DNA from: Bifidobacterium aerophilum
GTDB taxonomy: Bacteria; Actinomycetota; Actinomycetes; Actinomycetales; Bifidobacteriaceae
Assembly: GCF_010667685.1 (NCBI RefSeq)
Contig: NZ_WHZW01000014.1
Location: 1 to 50,014, forward strand
Length of the DNA: 50,014 bases
Direction: 5' to 3'
Numbering within the stretch: position 1 is the first letter of the stretch; each line of letters starts with the position of its first letter. Position numbers and translations under genes: made by a program. The notes beneath the pieces are model-generated. The model worked only from the letters and a program-made list of their open reading frames with translations. It was not told the DNA's origin and ran no database searches. Positions 6,196 to 15,723 of the stretch are shown piece after piece.

Positions 6196-6244
6196 TTGAC
6201 TTTTCGTCCGGCAGGTCCCATCATGGTCACTAAAGCGCTTTAGT
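6196..6244 (+). promoter_or_regulatory. promoter with LacI-family operator for the alpha-mannosidase
   Basis: TTGACT at 6196-6201 with a weak -10 (CATCAT, 6219-6224) 17 bases on. A perfect 16-bp palindrome ACTAAAGCGCTTTAGT (6229-6244) covers the expected transcription start. The centre GCGC flanked by AAA/TTT is typical of LacI-family operators, so mannoside-dependent derepression is likely. The rest of 5999-6321 holds only the attachment remnant, its terminator and the mannosidase leader. Confidence 0.75.
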
Positions 6245-6321
6245 TAACGGCGTGAACCAATACGTCACCGTGACGACGGAAGCCGGCGAACCGGCAGACA
6301 AGGGAGCGAAAAGAGACGACG

Positions 6322-9300
6322 ATGTTCCTCAAACCCGAACAGCAGCTCGAACGATGCAAGCGCGTCGTTCGTCAGCGCGTACAGCCGCACATCCACCCGA
6401 GCATAGCGAAGCTGAATGTCGAAGCCTTCGACATTCCCGGCGAGCCGATGCCCGTCGACGAGTTCTTCGCCAAGGAGCGCCGCGGCGAGATCGACTTCAA
6501 GCCGTTCTCGATCGGCAGCGAATGGGGAACCACCTGGGGCACCGTCTGGTTCCGCCTCACCGGCCGTGTGCCGGAAGGCTACCCGAACGGCAAACCGCTC
6601 GAACTGGTCCTCGACCTCGGATGGTATCCGCACTCATGCGGCGGCCATATCGAAGGCCTCGTCTACCGCGCCGACGGCACGGCGATCAAGGCCGTGCACC
6701 CGCTCAACACCTGGGTGCCGTTCATGACCGCGGACGGCAAGTCACAGGTCCCGATCGCCGAAGACGGCACGTTCACCGTCTACCTCGAGGCCGCCAGCAA
6801 CCCGCTGCTGCTCGGCGTGCCGCCGTTCATCGAGACCGAACTCGGCGAGAAGGCCACCGGCAAGCCCGACGAGCCGTACGTGTTCCGTTCCGCCGACCTG
6901 ACCGAATTCGACCAGCGCTACGAGGACTACTTCGTCGACCTCGACGTCGTCTCCCAGCTCATGGAATTCGCCGACAAGTCCTCGCCGCGCTACTGGCAGC
7001 TCGCCAAGGCCCTGCAGCGTTCGATCAACACGTTCGACGAGCAGCATCCCGATTCCGTCGTCGCCGCGCGCGAGCGTCTCGCCGGCGTGCTCGCCAAGCC
7101 GGCGAACGCGTCCGCCATGAACGTGAGCGCCGTCGGTCACGCGCACATCGACTCCGCATGGCTGTGGCCGGTGCGCGAGACCCATCGCAAGGTGGCCCGC
7201 ACCGTATCCAACGTGCTCGCCCTCATGGACGCCGACCCCGATTTCAAGTACGCGATGAGCTCCGCCCAGCAGTACGAGTGGCTCGAGGCCGAGCACCCGG
7301 ACATCTTCGCGCGCATGAAGCAGCGCATCGCCGAAGGCCGGTTCATCCCGGTCGGCGGCATGTGGGTCGAAGCGGACGGCATGCTGCCGACCGGCGAGTC
7401 GCTGATCCGCCAGATCACGTTCGGCCGCCGCTACTTCAAGGAGCATCTGGGCGTCGAACCCCGCGGCATCTGGCTGCCGGACAGCTTCGGCTACACGGGG
7501 GCATGGCCGCAGATCGCCCGTCGCGCAGGCTATGAATGGTTCCTCACGCAGAAGATCTCGTGGAACGACACCACGAAGTTCCCGCACCACTCGTTCATGT
7601 GGGAGGGCATCGACGGATCGCGCATCTTCACGCACTTCCCGCCCGCGGACACCTATGCCGCATGGTGCAAGGTCCAGGAGCTTGACTACGCCGAGAAGAA
7701 CTTCCAGGACAAGGATCTCGCCGACCGCTCGCTGCTGCTCTTCGGATTCGGCGACGGCGGCGGCGGCCCCACGCGCGACATGATGGAGCACCTGCATCGC
7801 TACGAGAACCTTGAAGGCGTCTCGCGCGTGACCGTCGAAGGCCCCAACGAGTTCTTCGACAAGGCGCACGCGCAGCTCGAGGAGAACGCCGGTCCGGAAA
7901 TGCCCGCATACAAGGGCGAACTGTACCTCGAACTGCATCGCGGCACGCTCACCGCCCAGCAGGACATGAAGCGCGGATGCCGCATGGAGGAGTCCCTCCT
8001 GCGTACGGTCGAATATCTCGGTGCCGCCGCGATCCTCGCCGACCCGGACTATGAGTATCCGCGCGAGGAGATGGACCGCATCTGGAAGACGCTGCTGCTC
8101 GACCAGTTCCACGACATCCTGCCCGGTTCCGCGATCGCATGGGTGCACCGCGAGGCGCGCGACAACTACCGCCGCGACCTCAAGCGTCTGGGCGAGATCG
8201 CCGAGGACATCTGCGCCGTGCTGCGTGCAAGCGACCCGGACGCCGATGTGCTGCCGGCCGCGCGCATCAGCCAGTACCGTGCCGACGGCGGCTCATGGCA
8301 GGTGCGTGCCGCGCAGCCCGTCGCCGACGCGCCGGCCACGCTGAACAGGCGTGCCGACGGCGGCGCGGAACTCGCCAACGGACTCGTCAGCGTCGTCGTC
8401 GAACCTGACGGCACCGTCTCGTCGCTGGTCGACGAGGCGAACGGCCGTGAACTCGTGCCCGCCGGTGCCCGTCTCGGCTGCTACGAACTGATGAAGGACG
8501 AGCCGGCCGTATGGGACGCCTGGGAGATCGAACGCGAATCTCTGCTCATGGCGAACGGCATGCACGGCGAAATCGTCGACGCCTGCGTCGACGGGGCGGA
8601 CGCCGCGACCGTCACCGTGCGCACCGTCGAAGGCGACACGACGATTACGACGACGATCACGTTGCGTTCCGGCGCCAAGCAGCTCGACTTCCACACCGAT
8701 GTCGACTGGAAGGCCCGCGAACGCTTCCTCAAGGTCGACGTACCGCTGTCCGTCGTCGCCGACCGCGCCGTATACGACTGCCAGTACGGTCTGGTCGAAC
8801 GTCCGATCGTCAAGAACAGCGCGTCCGACGAAGCCAAGTTCGAAAGCAGCACGAACCGTTTCGCCATCCTGCGCGAGGCCGGATACGCGGCGGCCGTCGT
8901 CAACGGGTCGATCTACGGATCCGACGCCGCTCCGATCATCGGCGACGCGTCTCAGGGCACGGCGAACGGCACGATGTTCCGCCTGTCGCTGCTGTCCGCG
9001 CCCACCTTCCCCGACCCGCGCACCGACATCGGCCGTCACGAATACGATTGGTCCGTCATTCCGGACGCGACGATCGAACGCACCGTCGACGCCGCGTGCG
9101 CCATCAACGCGCCGACCCTGCACGACGTGCCAGCGATCGCGCCGCTCGTCTCCCTTGACGTGACCGACGGTATGGCCGTGATCGACTGGATCAAGCCGGC
9201 CGACGACGGTTCCGGCGACCTCGTCGCACGCGTCTACGAATCCGCTGGCGGCCATGCCGACGCCGTGCTGCATGTGAGCGACGTGCTGGGGGCAAACGCC

Positions 9301-9465
9301 ACGGTCCGCGAAACCGACGTACTGGAACAGGGCGCTCCCGCCGCCGACCTGCCGGTCGCCCTGACGGGCGCGACGCATGCCGCCGACGGCGCACGGCTCC
9401 ACTTCGGCCCGTACCAGTTCGCCACCCTGCGCATCTCGCGCGGCCAGGAGACGCCTATGGCCTGA
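6322..9465 (+). CDS. alpha-mannosidase, glycoside hydrolase family 38
   Basis: 1047 residues, full length for bacterial GH38. An N-terminal beta domain (about 1-260) precedes the catalytic (beta/alpha)7 barrel. The zinc site motif HAHID is at 273-277 and the nucleophile Asp387 lies in LPDSFGY. The C-terminal half (about 650-1040) is the GH38 beta-sandwich. Such enzymes hydrolyse terminal alpha-mannosides, in bifidobacteria typically from N-glycans, in the cytoplasm; there is no signal peptide. Start ATG 6322 follows GGGAGCGAAAAGAG. It stands alone behind the operator palindrome at 6229-6244 and ends at the strong hairpin at 9492-9536. No transporter or regulator gene is adjacent, so its repressor is elsewhere. 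Confidence 0.93.
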   Translation: MFLKPEQQLERCKRVVRQRVQPHIHPSIAKLNVEAFDIPGEPMPVDEFFAKERRGEIDFKPFSIGSEWGTTWGTVWFRLTGRVPEGYPNGKPLELVLDLGWYPHSCGGHIEGLVYRADGTAIKAVHPLNTWVPFMTADGKSQVPIAEDGTFTVYLEAASNPLLLGVPPFIETELGEKATGKPDEPYVFRSADLTEFDQRYEDYFVDLDVVSQLMEFADKSSPRYWQLAKALQRSINTFDEQHPDSVVAARERLAGVLAKPANASAMNVSAVGHAHIDSAWLWPVRETHRKVARTVSNVLALMDADPDFKYAMSSAQQYEWLEAEHPDIFARMKQRIAEGRFIPVGGMWVEADGMLPTGESLIRQITFGRRYFKEHLGVEPRGIWLPDSFGYTGAWPQIARRAGYEWFLTQKISWNDTTKFPHHSFMWEGIDGSRIFTHFPPADTYAAWCKVQELDYAEKNFQDKDLADRSLLLFGFGDGGGGPTRDMMEHLHRYENLEGVSRVTVEGPNEFFDKAHAQLEENAGPEMPAYKGELYLELHRGTLTAQQDMKRGCRMEESLLRTVEYLGAAAILADPDYEYPREEMDRIWKTLLLDQFHDILPGSAIAWVHREARDNYRRDLKRLGEIAEDICAVLRASDPDADVLPAARISQYRADGGSWQVRAAQPVADAPATLNRRADGGAELANGLVSVVVEPDGTVSSLVDEANGRELVPAGARLGCYELMKDEPAVWDAWEIERESLLMANGMHGEIVDACVDGADAATVTVRTVEGDTTITTTITLRSGAKQLDFHTDVDWKARERFLKVDVPLSVVADRAVYDCQYGLVERPIVKNSASDEAKFESSTNRFAILREAGYAAAVVNGSIYGSDAAPIIGDASQGTANGTMFRLSLLSAPTFPDPRTDIGRHEYDWSVIPDATIERTVDAACAINAPTLHDVPAIAPLVSLDVTDGMAVIDWIKPADDGSGDLVARVYESAGGHADAVLHVSDVLGANATVRETDVLEQGAPAADLPVALTGATHAADGARLHFGPYQFATLRISRGQETPMA

Positions 9466-9491
9466 TCGCGAGCATCCTTCATCATCACTTG

Positions 9492-9536
9492 CATGACGAT
9501 CGCCCCGAAACCGCGTGTTCCGGGGCGATCGTCATG
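9492..9536. terminator. strong hairpin after the alpha-mannosidase
   Basis: A 16-bp perfect inverted repeat (9492-9507 and 9521-9536) with a 13-base loop, starting 27 bases past the mannosidase stop. The following sequence is only mildly U-rich. It separates the mannosidase from the holA operon. Confidence 0.7.
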
Positions 9537-9588
9537 TCTGTTGTGCGGCTTTGCTATGTTGGCCTAGACAACGAAGGAGCGTGAAGGC

Positions 9589-10569
9589 ATGGCTGCACGG
9601 ACATCGAAGAACGCGCCGTTCACCATCGTGTTCGGCGGAGACCCGTACCTGAACGGGCAAACGGTGCGCGACCTGCGTGACCAGGCGCGCCGGAAGCGGC
9701 CCGACGCGGAGGAGATCGAACTCGACGCCACACAGACCGACCGGTACGAATTCGACGAAGCCGTCAGCCCGTCGCTGCTCGCCGACGTCGCGATCGTCAC
9801 CGTGACCAACCTGCAGAACGCCGACGACAAACTCGCCGACGCGATGGTCGCCTACTGCCGGCAAGCCTGCGACGAGCCGAACACCGCCAGCATCGTCATC
9901 TGCCAGCATGAGGGCGGCATGAAAGGCAAACGCGTCGTCGACCAGCTCGAACGGGCGGGCGCCCGCAAGGAATCCGTGGCCGATCTCAAGAAAGCGGACG
10001 CCAAACTCAACTTCACGATCGGCCGGTTCGAACGGCACCATCGCCGCGTCGACCCCGCCGCGGCGCAGCAGCTCGTCGCCGTGCTCGGCGACAAAACCGG
10101 CGAACTGGCGGCCATGTGCGACCAGCTGTGCTTCGATTTCGACGACGATCCGATCGGCATCGAGCGTGTCAACCAGTATCTGACCGGCAATCCGCAGGTC
10201 ACCGGCTTCGAAGTCGCCGACACGGCCGTCGCCGGGCGAACCGCCGAGGCGATCGTGCGCATGCGTTCCGCCGTCGAACAGGGCACCGATCCGATCGCGC
10301 TCATCGGCGCGCTCGCCATGAAACTGCGCTCCATGGCCAAGGCCTCCGCCGTGCGTTCGGGCGTGATCTCGCAGGCCGAGGCCAAAATGAACCCATGGGT
10401 GCTCAAAAACGCGCAACGCCAGCTGTCCGGATGGACGTCCGACGGCATGAGCCGATGCATCCGGCTCCTCGCATGGGCCGACGAACAAAGCAAGACGAAC
10501 GGCGGCGACCCCGTGTATGCGCTTGAACGGTGCATCATCGCGATCAGCAGGAAGGGAAGGGAATCATGA
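9589..10569 (+). CDS. holA: DNA polymerase III subunit delta
   Basis: 326 residues, normal length for actinobacterial HolA. The N-terminus has the AAA-like fold start (TIVFGGDPYL), and residues about 130-200 and 230-320 follow the delta pattern, including the Gly-Glu-Leu region and the C-terminal collar helices. Delta opens the beta clamp in the clamp-loader complex. Unlike ATP-binding clamp-loader subunits it has no P-loop, as expected. Start ATG 9589 follows GAAGGAGCG. The stop overlaps the tsaE start by four bases (ATGA), so the two are coupled, an arrangement found in other Actinobacteria. Confidence 0.92.
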   Translation: MAARTSKNAPFTIVFGGDPYLNGQTVRDLRDQARRKRPDAEEIELDATQTDRYEFDEAVSPSLLADVAIVTVTNLQNADDKLADAMVAYCRQACDEPNTASIVICQHEGGMKGKRVVDQLERAGARKESVADLKKADAKLNFTIGRFERHHRRVDPAAAQQLVAVLGDKTGELAAMCDQLCFDFDDDPIGIERVNQYLTGNPQVTGFEVADTAVAGRTAEAIVRMRSAVEQGTDPIALIGALAMKLRSMAKASAVRSGVISQAEAKMNPWVLKNAQRQLSGWTSDGMSRCIRLLAWADEQSKTNGGDPVYALERCIIAISRKGRES

Positions 10570-11141
10570 GCGACGCTATCACCATCAGCGTGCCGACCGA
10601 CGAGGACATGCGCTCTTTGGGGGAGCGAATCGCAGGCTCCGTGCGCGGCGGCGACGTGCTGCTGCTGTCCGGTCCGCTCGGCGCCGGCAAGACCACGTTC
10701 GCGCAAGGGTTCGGCCGTGGTCTGGGCATCGGCGAGCCGATCGTCTCCCCGACGTTCACCATCGCCCGCGAACTCGACGGACGGTTCGCCGACGGTTCGC
10801 CCGCGCATCTCGTGCACGTCGACGCATATCGGCTCGGCGGCAACGACTATGCGCCCGGACAGGACGCGATCGGCCGGCTGCTCGACGAACTGGAATCGCT
10901 CGGCCTCGACGAGGAGCTTGAGGACCCGGGAGAAAACACGGTGATCCTCATGGAGTGGGGTGAGCAGATGGCCGCGGCGCTCGCGCCGGAACGGTTGGAG
11001 ATCCACATCGACCGTCCGGTGCCGTCCGACGGAGGAACGACCGGGGCCGACGGCGCTATCGGCGAACTGACCAGCGACGGCACGCGCGTGGTCACGCTGG
11101 CGCCGGTCGGCGCGCGATGGGATTCGTGGACCATCGAGTGA
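10566..11141 (+). CDS. tsaE: tRNA t6A biosynthesis ATPase TsaE
   Basis: 191 residues, longer than the E. coli protein owing to insertions near 100-125 and a C-terminal extension. The P-loop GPLGAGKTT lies at about 36-44, followed by the SPTFT motif and the HVDAYRL strand. TsaE is the ATPase that resets the TsaB-TsaD complex during N6-threonylcarbamoyladenosine formation at position 37 of ANN-decoding tRNAs. It is coupled to holA (ATGA overlap). tsaB follows after 90 bp. Confidence 0.93.
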   Translation: MSDAITISVPTDEDMRSLGERIAGSVRGGDVLLLSGPLGAGKTTFAQGFGRGLGIGEPIVSPTFTIARELDGRFADGSPAHLVHVDAYRLGGNDYAPGQDAIGRLLDELESLGLDEELEDPGENTVILMEWGEQMAAALAPERLEIHIDRPVPSDGGTTGADGAIGELTSDGTRVVTLAPVGARWDSWTIE

Positions 11142-11231
11142 AGGAAGACGCGCGGGACTCCTTGTTGTAGACTCGCTACAGGTTTTTCGGACGCATCGTT
11201 CGGGATCGGTCAAGTTCAAGGAGAGACACGC

Positions 11232-12125
11232 ATGGGTTGCACGCTGGTGATCGACACGTCGTACGGTTCGACCGTGGGCATCGTGGGACGCGAGCCGATC
11301 GTCGAAACCGACTCGCGCACCCACGTCGAACGCCTGCAGGCCAACATCGCCCGCGCGGTCGGCGAGGCCGGATTCACGTCGTCCGACATCGAGACGATCG
11401 TCGTCGGACTCGGTCCCGCGCCGTTCACCGGACTGCGTGCCGGCATCGTCGCCGCCAAGGCCATCGCGTTCGCGACCGGCGCGAGACTCATCGGGCAGAA
11501 CGTGCTCGAACCGCAGCACGAGATGCTGGCCGCCGTCATGAGTGACCGTGATGCGTTCGCCGGCGTCGACTTTCTGGCGGACGTGCCAAGGCTGGTATCG
11601 AACGACATGTCACGGGATCGCGACGACGCGGCCGCACAGGCGGAATACGCCGAAATCGATCGGCATGTCACTCTGTGCGTAAACGATGCGCGTCGCAAGC
11701 AGCTGTACTTCACGCTCATCCACGGCACGACCAATATGCCCGACGCCGAGGCCGACGCCAACCGCTGGATCGGCATGGACATCGACTATCCCGAACGGAT
11801 CGTGGAACGCGTGAATGCGGAACTTGCCGCACGTTCCGCGTATGACGGCGTGCGATACGTCGTGGACATCGCCGGTCACGGTGCCGCCAAATACGCGGAC
11901 TCATGGAAGGGATTCGGCGATACGCTCGGACATGTGGTCGACGGGTCCGTGCTGGACGCCGGCAAATCCGGCGTGGCGTTGTTCGCGTCGTGCGCGTTGA
12001 CACGCGGACTGCGCGGTGACCGGGAAGTGCCCGTCGAACCGCTGTACCTGCGCCGGCCGGACGCGGAGATCCCCGCGCCTCTCAAGCACGTGCTCGGCCA
12101 TGAAGGCGCGAAGAGGGCCGCCTGA
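11232..12125 (+). CDS. tsaB: tRNA t6A biosynthesis protein TsaB
   Basis: 297 residues with the ASKHA-fold N-terminus (VIDTSYGSTVGIV) and the family motif GLGPAPFTGLRAG (about 57-69). TsaB is the catalytically inactive paralogue of TsaD and its dimerisation partner. Start ATG 11232 follows AAGGAGAG. Its stop overlaps the rimI start by one base (TGATG). It is part of a tsaB-rimI-tsaD overlap chain. The 90-bp gap upstream contains a possible weak promoter (TAGACT near 11169). Confidence 0.92.
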   Translation: MGCTLVIDTSYGSTVGIVGREPIVETDSRTHVERLQANIARAVGEAGFTSSDIETIVVGLGPAPFTGLRAGIVAAKAIAFATGARLIGQNVLEPQHEMLAAVMSDRDAFAGVDFLADVPRLVSNDMSRDRDDAAAQAEYAEIDRHVTLCVNDARRKQLYFTLIHGTTNMPDAEADANRWIGMDIDYPERIVERVNAELAARSAYDGVRYVVDIAGHGAAKYADSWKGFGDTLGHVVDGSVLDAGKSGVALFASCALTRGLRGDREVPVEPLYLRRPDAEIPAPLKHVLGHEGAKRAA

Positions 12126-12694
12126 TGCTGATTTCCTTGGATGAGATCGATCGCGGGACGGCCGTTGCCGCCATTCGTGCGCTCGAAATCGAACTGTTCG
12201 GCAGCCACGCGTGGAGCGAAGCGTCGGTCAGGCAGGAGCTTGACGCACCGGCCCGCACATACGTGTTCGACGTCGCGGACAAACGGAATGGCGATACGGT
12301 ACGACCGGCCGACGTGCGCGGATTCGCCGGCTTCTGGTACGACGGCGACGACGCGGAGATCATGGACGTCGGCGTCGGCAAGGCCCATCAGCGGCAAGGC
12401 ATCGCGGCCGCAATGATGGCATGGCTGATCGAATGTGCGCGAGAACAGGGCGCACGACGCATCCTGCTGGAAGTCGGCGTCGTCAACGAGCCGGCCATCG
12501 CGCTGTACCGCCGGTTCGGCTTCGAGAACATCGGCCTGCGCAAGCGGTACTACCAGCCGGAAGGCATCGACGCACACGTCATGGCGCTGGATCTGGAGCC
12601 GCACGTCGTCGGCTTCCAAAGCGCGGACGGCGCGCATACGAGCCATTATGGCGCCGAACATACGGAACACGGGAACCACGAGGAGACGAAATGA
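12125..12694 (+). CDS. rimI: ribosomal protein S18-alanine N-acetyltransferase RimI
   Basis: 189 residues, GNAT fold. The acetyl-CoA-binding motif V-x-Q/R-x-x-G-x-G/A appears as VGKAHQRQGIAAAMM (about 84-98), followed by LEVGVVNEPAIALYRRFGF, the usual RimI C-terminal signature. It acetylates the N-terminal alanine of ribosomal protein S18, and possibly others. The C-terminus carries about 35 extra residues rich in His and Glu. It is embedded between tsaB and tsaD with overlaps of one and four bases, the common bacterial arrangement. Confidence 0.9.
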   Translation: MLISLDEIDRGTAVAAIRALEIELFGSHAWSEASVRQELDAPARTYVFDVADKRNGDTVRPADVRGFAGFWYDGDDAEIMDVGVGKAHQRQGIAAAMMAWLIECAREQGARRILLEVGVVNEPAIALYRRFGFENIGLRKRYYQPEGIDAHVMALDLEPHVVGFQSADGAHTSHYGAEHTEHGNHEETK

Positions 12695-13734
12695 GCGAAC
12701 CGATCGTACTGGGCATCGAATCGACCTGCGACGAAACCGCCGCGGCCATCGTGCAGGGCCGCACCCTGCGCTCCAACGTCGTCGCCTCGTCCATGAACGA
12801 ACACGCGCGATACGGCGGCGTCATCCCCGAAATCGCATCGCGAGCGCATGCCGAGGCGTTCGTGCCGTGCGTCTCGCAGGCGCTCGCCGACGCCGGGCTG
12901 GAACTGTCGGACGTGGACGCGATCGCCGTATCCGCCGGCCCCGGCCTTGCCGGGTGCCTCGCGGTCGGCGTCTCCGGCGCGAAGGCGCTCGCATGGGCGG
13001 CCGGCAAGCCGATCTACGGCATCAACCATGTGATCGGGCACATCGCCGTCACCCAGCTGCAGTTCGGCGCGTTTCCGCCGGACACGCTCGCGCTCATCGT
13101 CTCGGGCGGTCACACGTCGCTGCTGCACGTCGAGGACGTGGCGCGGCACATCGACGTGGTCGGCACCACGCTTGACGACGCGGCGGGGGAGTGCTTCGAC
13201 AAGGTGGCGCGACTGCTCGGCTTCCCGTATCCTGGCGGCCCGCATATCGATCGACACGCGCAGCACGGCGATCCGAAGGCCATTCGCGTGCCGCAGGGAC
13301 TCACGCAGGGCAAGGCCGGCGCGGCGCACCCGTACGATTTCAGCTTCTCGGGCGTCAAGACCGCCGTGGCCCGTTGGATCGAGGAACAGCAGGCGGCCGG
13401 GCGCGAGATCCCCGTGGACGACGTGTGCGCGTCGCTTGCGGACTCGGTGGCGAGCGTGCTCGCGAAAAAGGCCATGCGCGGTTGCGAACAGTACGGGTCG
13501 AAGTCGCTGATCGTGGGCGGCGGATTCTCCGCGAACTCGCAATTGCGCGCCAAACTGCTCGAATACGGCGAACGTTGCGGCGTCGAGGTGCGCATCCCGC
13601 AGATCAAGCTGTGCACCGACAACGGCGCGATGGTCGCCATGCTCGGCGTGAACCTGGTCGAGGCCGGCGTGGCGCCGTCCGCCCCCGATTTCGCGATCGA
13701 CTCGGCCATGCCGCTGACCAAGATCAGCATGTGA
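12691..13734 (+). CDS. tsaD: tRNA N6-adenosine threonylcarbamoyltransferase TsaD
   Basis: 347 residues, standard length. The glycoprotease-family signatures are visible: GIESTCDETAAAI at 7-19, GGVIPEIASRAH, the metal-binding pair in NHVIGHIAV (His113 and His117 region), SGGHTSL, and the C-terminal NGAMVAMLG. It transfers the threonylcarbamoyl group from TC-AMP to A37 of tRNA. The four-base overlap with rimI (ATGA) indicates coupling. tRNA-Asn(GTT) downstream is itself read in an ANN context, so is a likely t6A substrate class, though the adjacency is probably coincidental. Confidence 0.95.
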   Translation: MSEPIVLGIESTCDETAAAIVQGRTLRSNVVASSMNEHARYGGVIPEIASRAHAEAFVPCVSQALADAGLELSDVDAIAVSAGPGLAGCLAVGVSGAKALAWAAGKPIYGINHVIGHIAVTQLQFGAFPPDTLALIVSGGHTSLLHVEDVARHIDVVGTTLDDAAGECFDKVARLLGFPYPGGPHIDRHAQHGDPKAIRVPQGLTQGKAGAAHPYDFSFSGVKTAVARWIEEQQAAGREIPVDDVCASLADSVASVLAKKAMRGCEQYGSKSLIVGGGFSANSQLRAKLLEYGERCGVEVRIPQIKLCTDNGAMVAMLGVNLVEAGVAPSAPDFAIDSAMPLTKISM

Positions 13735-13777
13735 GCCCTATCGGACGTTTCTCCGACACGCCGATATGTCGTACGAT

Positions 13778-13805
13778 TTGCGTCGATCGCGGTAACGGAT
13801 AAAAT
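13778..13805 (+). promoter_or_regulatory. promoter of tRNA-Asn
   Basis: TTGCGT at 13778-13783, a 16-base spacer and TAAAAT at 13800-13805, about 45 bases before the mature tRNA 5' end. Confidence 0.65.
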
Positions 13806-13849
13806 CTTTAACTCGTGCGCATCTTGCGTGTGCTCACATAAATGAACAT

Positions 13850-14246
<397 letters not shown>

Positions 14247-14377
14247 TGCTTTCTCCTTGAATTCGGCGCTTTCTTAATAACTAATGAACAGTATAGCGAC
14301 ACGATTTGCATTTCGTCAAAAGAAACATTATGGTATTAGTTATGAAGAAAGAAACAGACGCGAAAGGAAGTATTCGG

Positions 14378-14578
14378 ATGAAGGAATGGTTGATGAACCA
14401 GGGTCTTTCTTATCGCGAGTTTGCGAGCATCATGGGCCAGTCGCCGTCATCGATCTGGAAAAAGATCAATGGCGAGACGGCGTGGCAGCAGAAAGACTTG
14501 CTGTTTCTTCATGACCGTTATGGCTTGTCGTCTGATTTCGTTCTGGGTCTTGATGCCCGCGAGGAGGTGTTGGTCTGA
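14378..14578 (+). CDS. small XRE-like HTH regulator
   Basis: 66 residues from ATG 14378, chosen for AAAGGA nine bases upstream; in-frame ATGs exist at 14342 and earlier. Residues about 8-45 form a Cro/C1-type HTH (YREFASIMGQSPSSIWKKI). It faces the XRE gene at 14246 across a 130-bp AT-rich region that holds the divergent promoters (TATACT-like -10 on the minus strand; TTGCAT near 14308 on the plus strand). The stop overlaps the next start by one base (TGATG at 14576-14580). Likely the Cro-type partner of the tRNA-end repressor. Confidence 0.75.
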   Translation: MKEWLMNQGLSYREFASIMGQSPSSIWKKINGETAWQQKDLLFLHDRYGLSSDFVLGLDAREEVLV

Positions 14579-15723
14579 TGCGTATCGCTGATGTTCAGCC
14601 GCTGGTGGATTGCTCGTGGCGTTCCGGTGAGCCGATCCCGCCGATGGATGGCTGGTATGTGGGTTGCGCGGTTCGTCCTGCCGGCGGTGCCGGTTTCGAG
14701 GGTCCTTGGCGTGCGTACCGTTACGTCGGCGCCCCCTTGACCGGCGACAACAAGCCGAAGGGGTTGACGGCGGATGTGCTGGATGCCAGCGCGGATTACG
14801 TGTTCTGCGGCGTGTTCGGTCTTCTGTCCGAGGCGTTCGCGGCGATCGACGCCGCCGGCCATTCAGATTCCGTCAACGAACCGTATGTGACCATGATTGA
14901 TTCACACGAGGGAGTGAATCAATCGGCAGATGATGCCCCGCAGAACATCGAGGCCAGTGGCTCCGGTGCTGTCCAGCCAGCGGACCTGTCCAGATTGCTC
15001 GTCGGCACCACCTTTTACGGGAATCGGCCCGTACTCTCCGATGTGAATGGCCGCCCCTGTCGTCTTGCTGAGTATGCGCCAAGCCCATGCGGAGAAGCCG
15101 TCGTCCTGGGTTCGGCACATCGCGACGGGATGCGAGATGGGCGTGTTGTACTTGTCCGTGATCTGCATGACGAGTCCGACGTTCGCCTCAAGGACCGTGT
15201 GGCCGGCTTTCTCGTTGAGGCGTCTCGCCGCCATATTGGTGGGGATGCCGAGGATGACCTTAGCGTGGTGCTGTGCCGCCCAAGCGTCGCAGAACAGCTT
15301 GATCTTCAGTCCGACGCCTTCGCGCCTACGCTCGGGAATGACCGCGATCCCCTCAAGGATGGCTACGTGACTGCGGATAATCTGTGCGGCATCGTGGTCT
15401 CCGAACCTCGCGAAGTCCTGGGCTGCTATTTCGTCTGGCTCGACGAAGGCTGCGCCTATGAGGCCGTTTTTGGACCACGCCCCTATAAGCGTCGGCCTGA
15501 GCGTGCCGTCGTCATACCTGATGACTTGTGGACGGGGGCGGTTTGCTGGATGCGCGATCTGTTCGGCGAGCAGCAGCCAGACTTCTTGTGCCTCGATCTC
15601 GTTTGCCACCGGTCGGATGCCGATCCGTTCGTGCGTTGTTCCGCAGTCGACTGTCGGTCGGCGGATGAGATTCTTGAGTCTTTCCGTGATGCCGGTTCGG
15701 GAGGGGGTGGTCGGTCTAGCTGA
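14578..15723 (+). CDS. hypothetical protein; only the first third looks genuine
   Basis: The reading frame is 381 codons, but beyond about codon 105 (14895) it runs exactly antisense to the well-supported acetyltransferase gene 14902-15732 and loses resemblance to a normal protein. The first 105 residues are rich in Trp, Gly, Tyr and Ala, with no signal peptide and no recognised family. It is coupled to the upstream HTH gene by a TGATG overlap, so the 5' end is credible. The likely explanation is a gene that lost its 3' end and stop when the acetyltransferase cassette joined here. An alternative is a true long antisense pair, which I find less likely. Confidence 0.4.
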   Translation: MRIADVQPLVDCSWRSGEPIPPMDGWYVGCAVRPAGGAGFEGPWRAYRYVGAPLTGDNKPKGLTADVLDASADYVFCGVFGLLSEAFAAIDAAGHSDSVNEPYVTMIDSHEGVNQSADDAPQNIEASGSGAVQPADLSRLLVGTTFYGNRPVLSDVNGRPCRLAEYAPSPCGEAVVLGSAHRDGMRDGRVVLVRDLHDESDVRLKDRVAGFLVEASRRHIGGDAEDDLSVVLCRPSVAEQLDLQSDAFAPTLGNDRDPLKDGYVTADNLCGIVVSEPREVLGCYFVWLDEGCAYEAVFGPRPYKRRPERAVVIPDDLWTGAVCWMRDLFGEQQPDFLCLDLVCHRSDADPFVRCSAVDCRSADEILESFRDAGSGGGGRSS

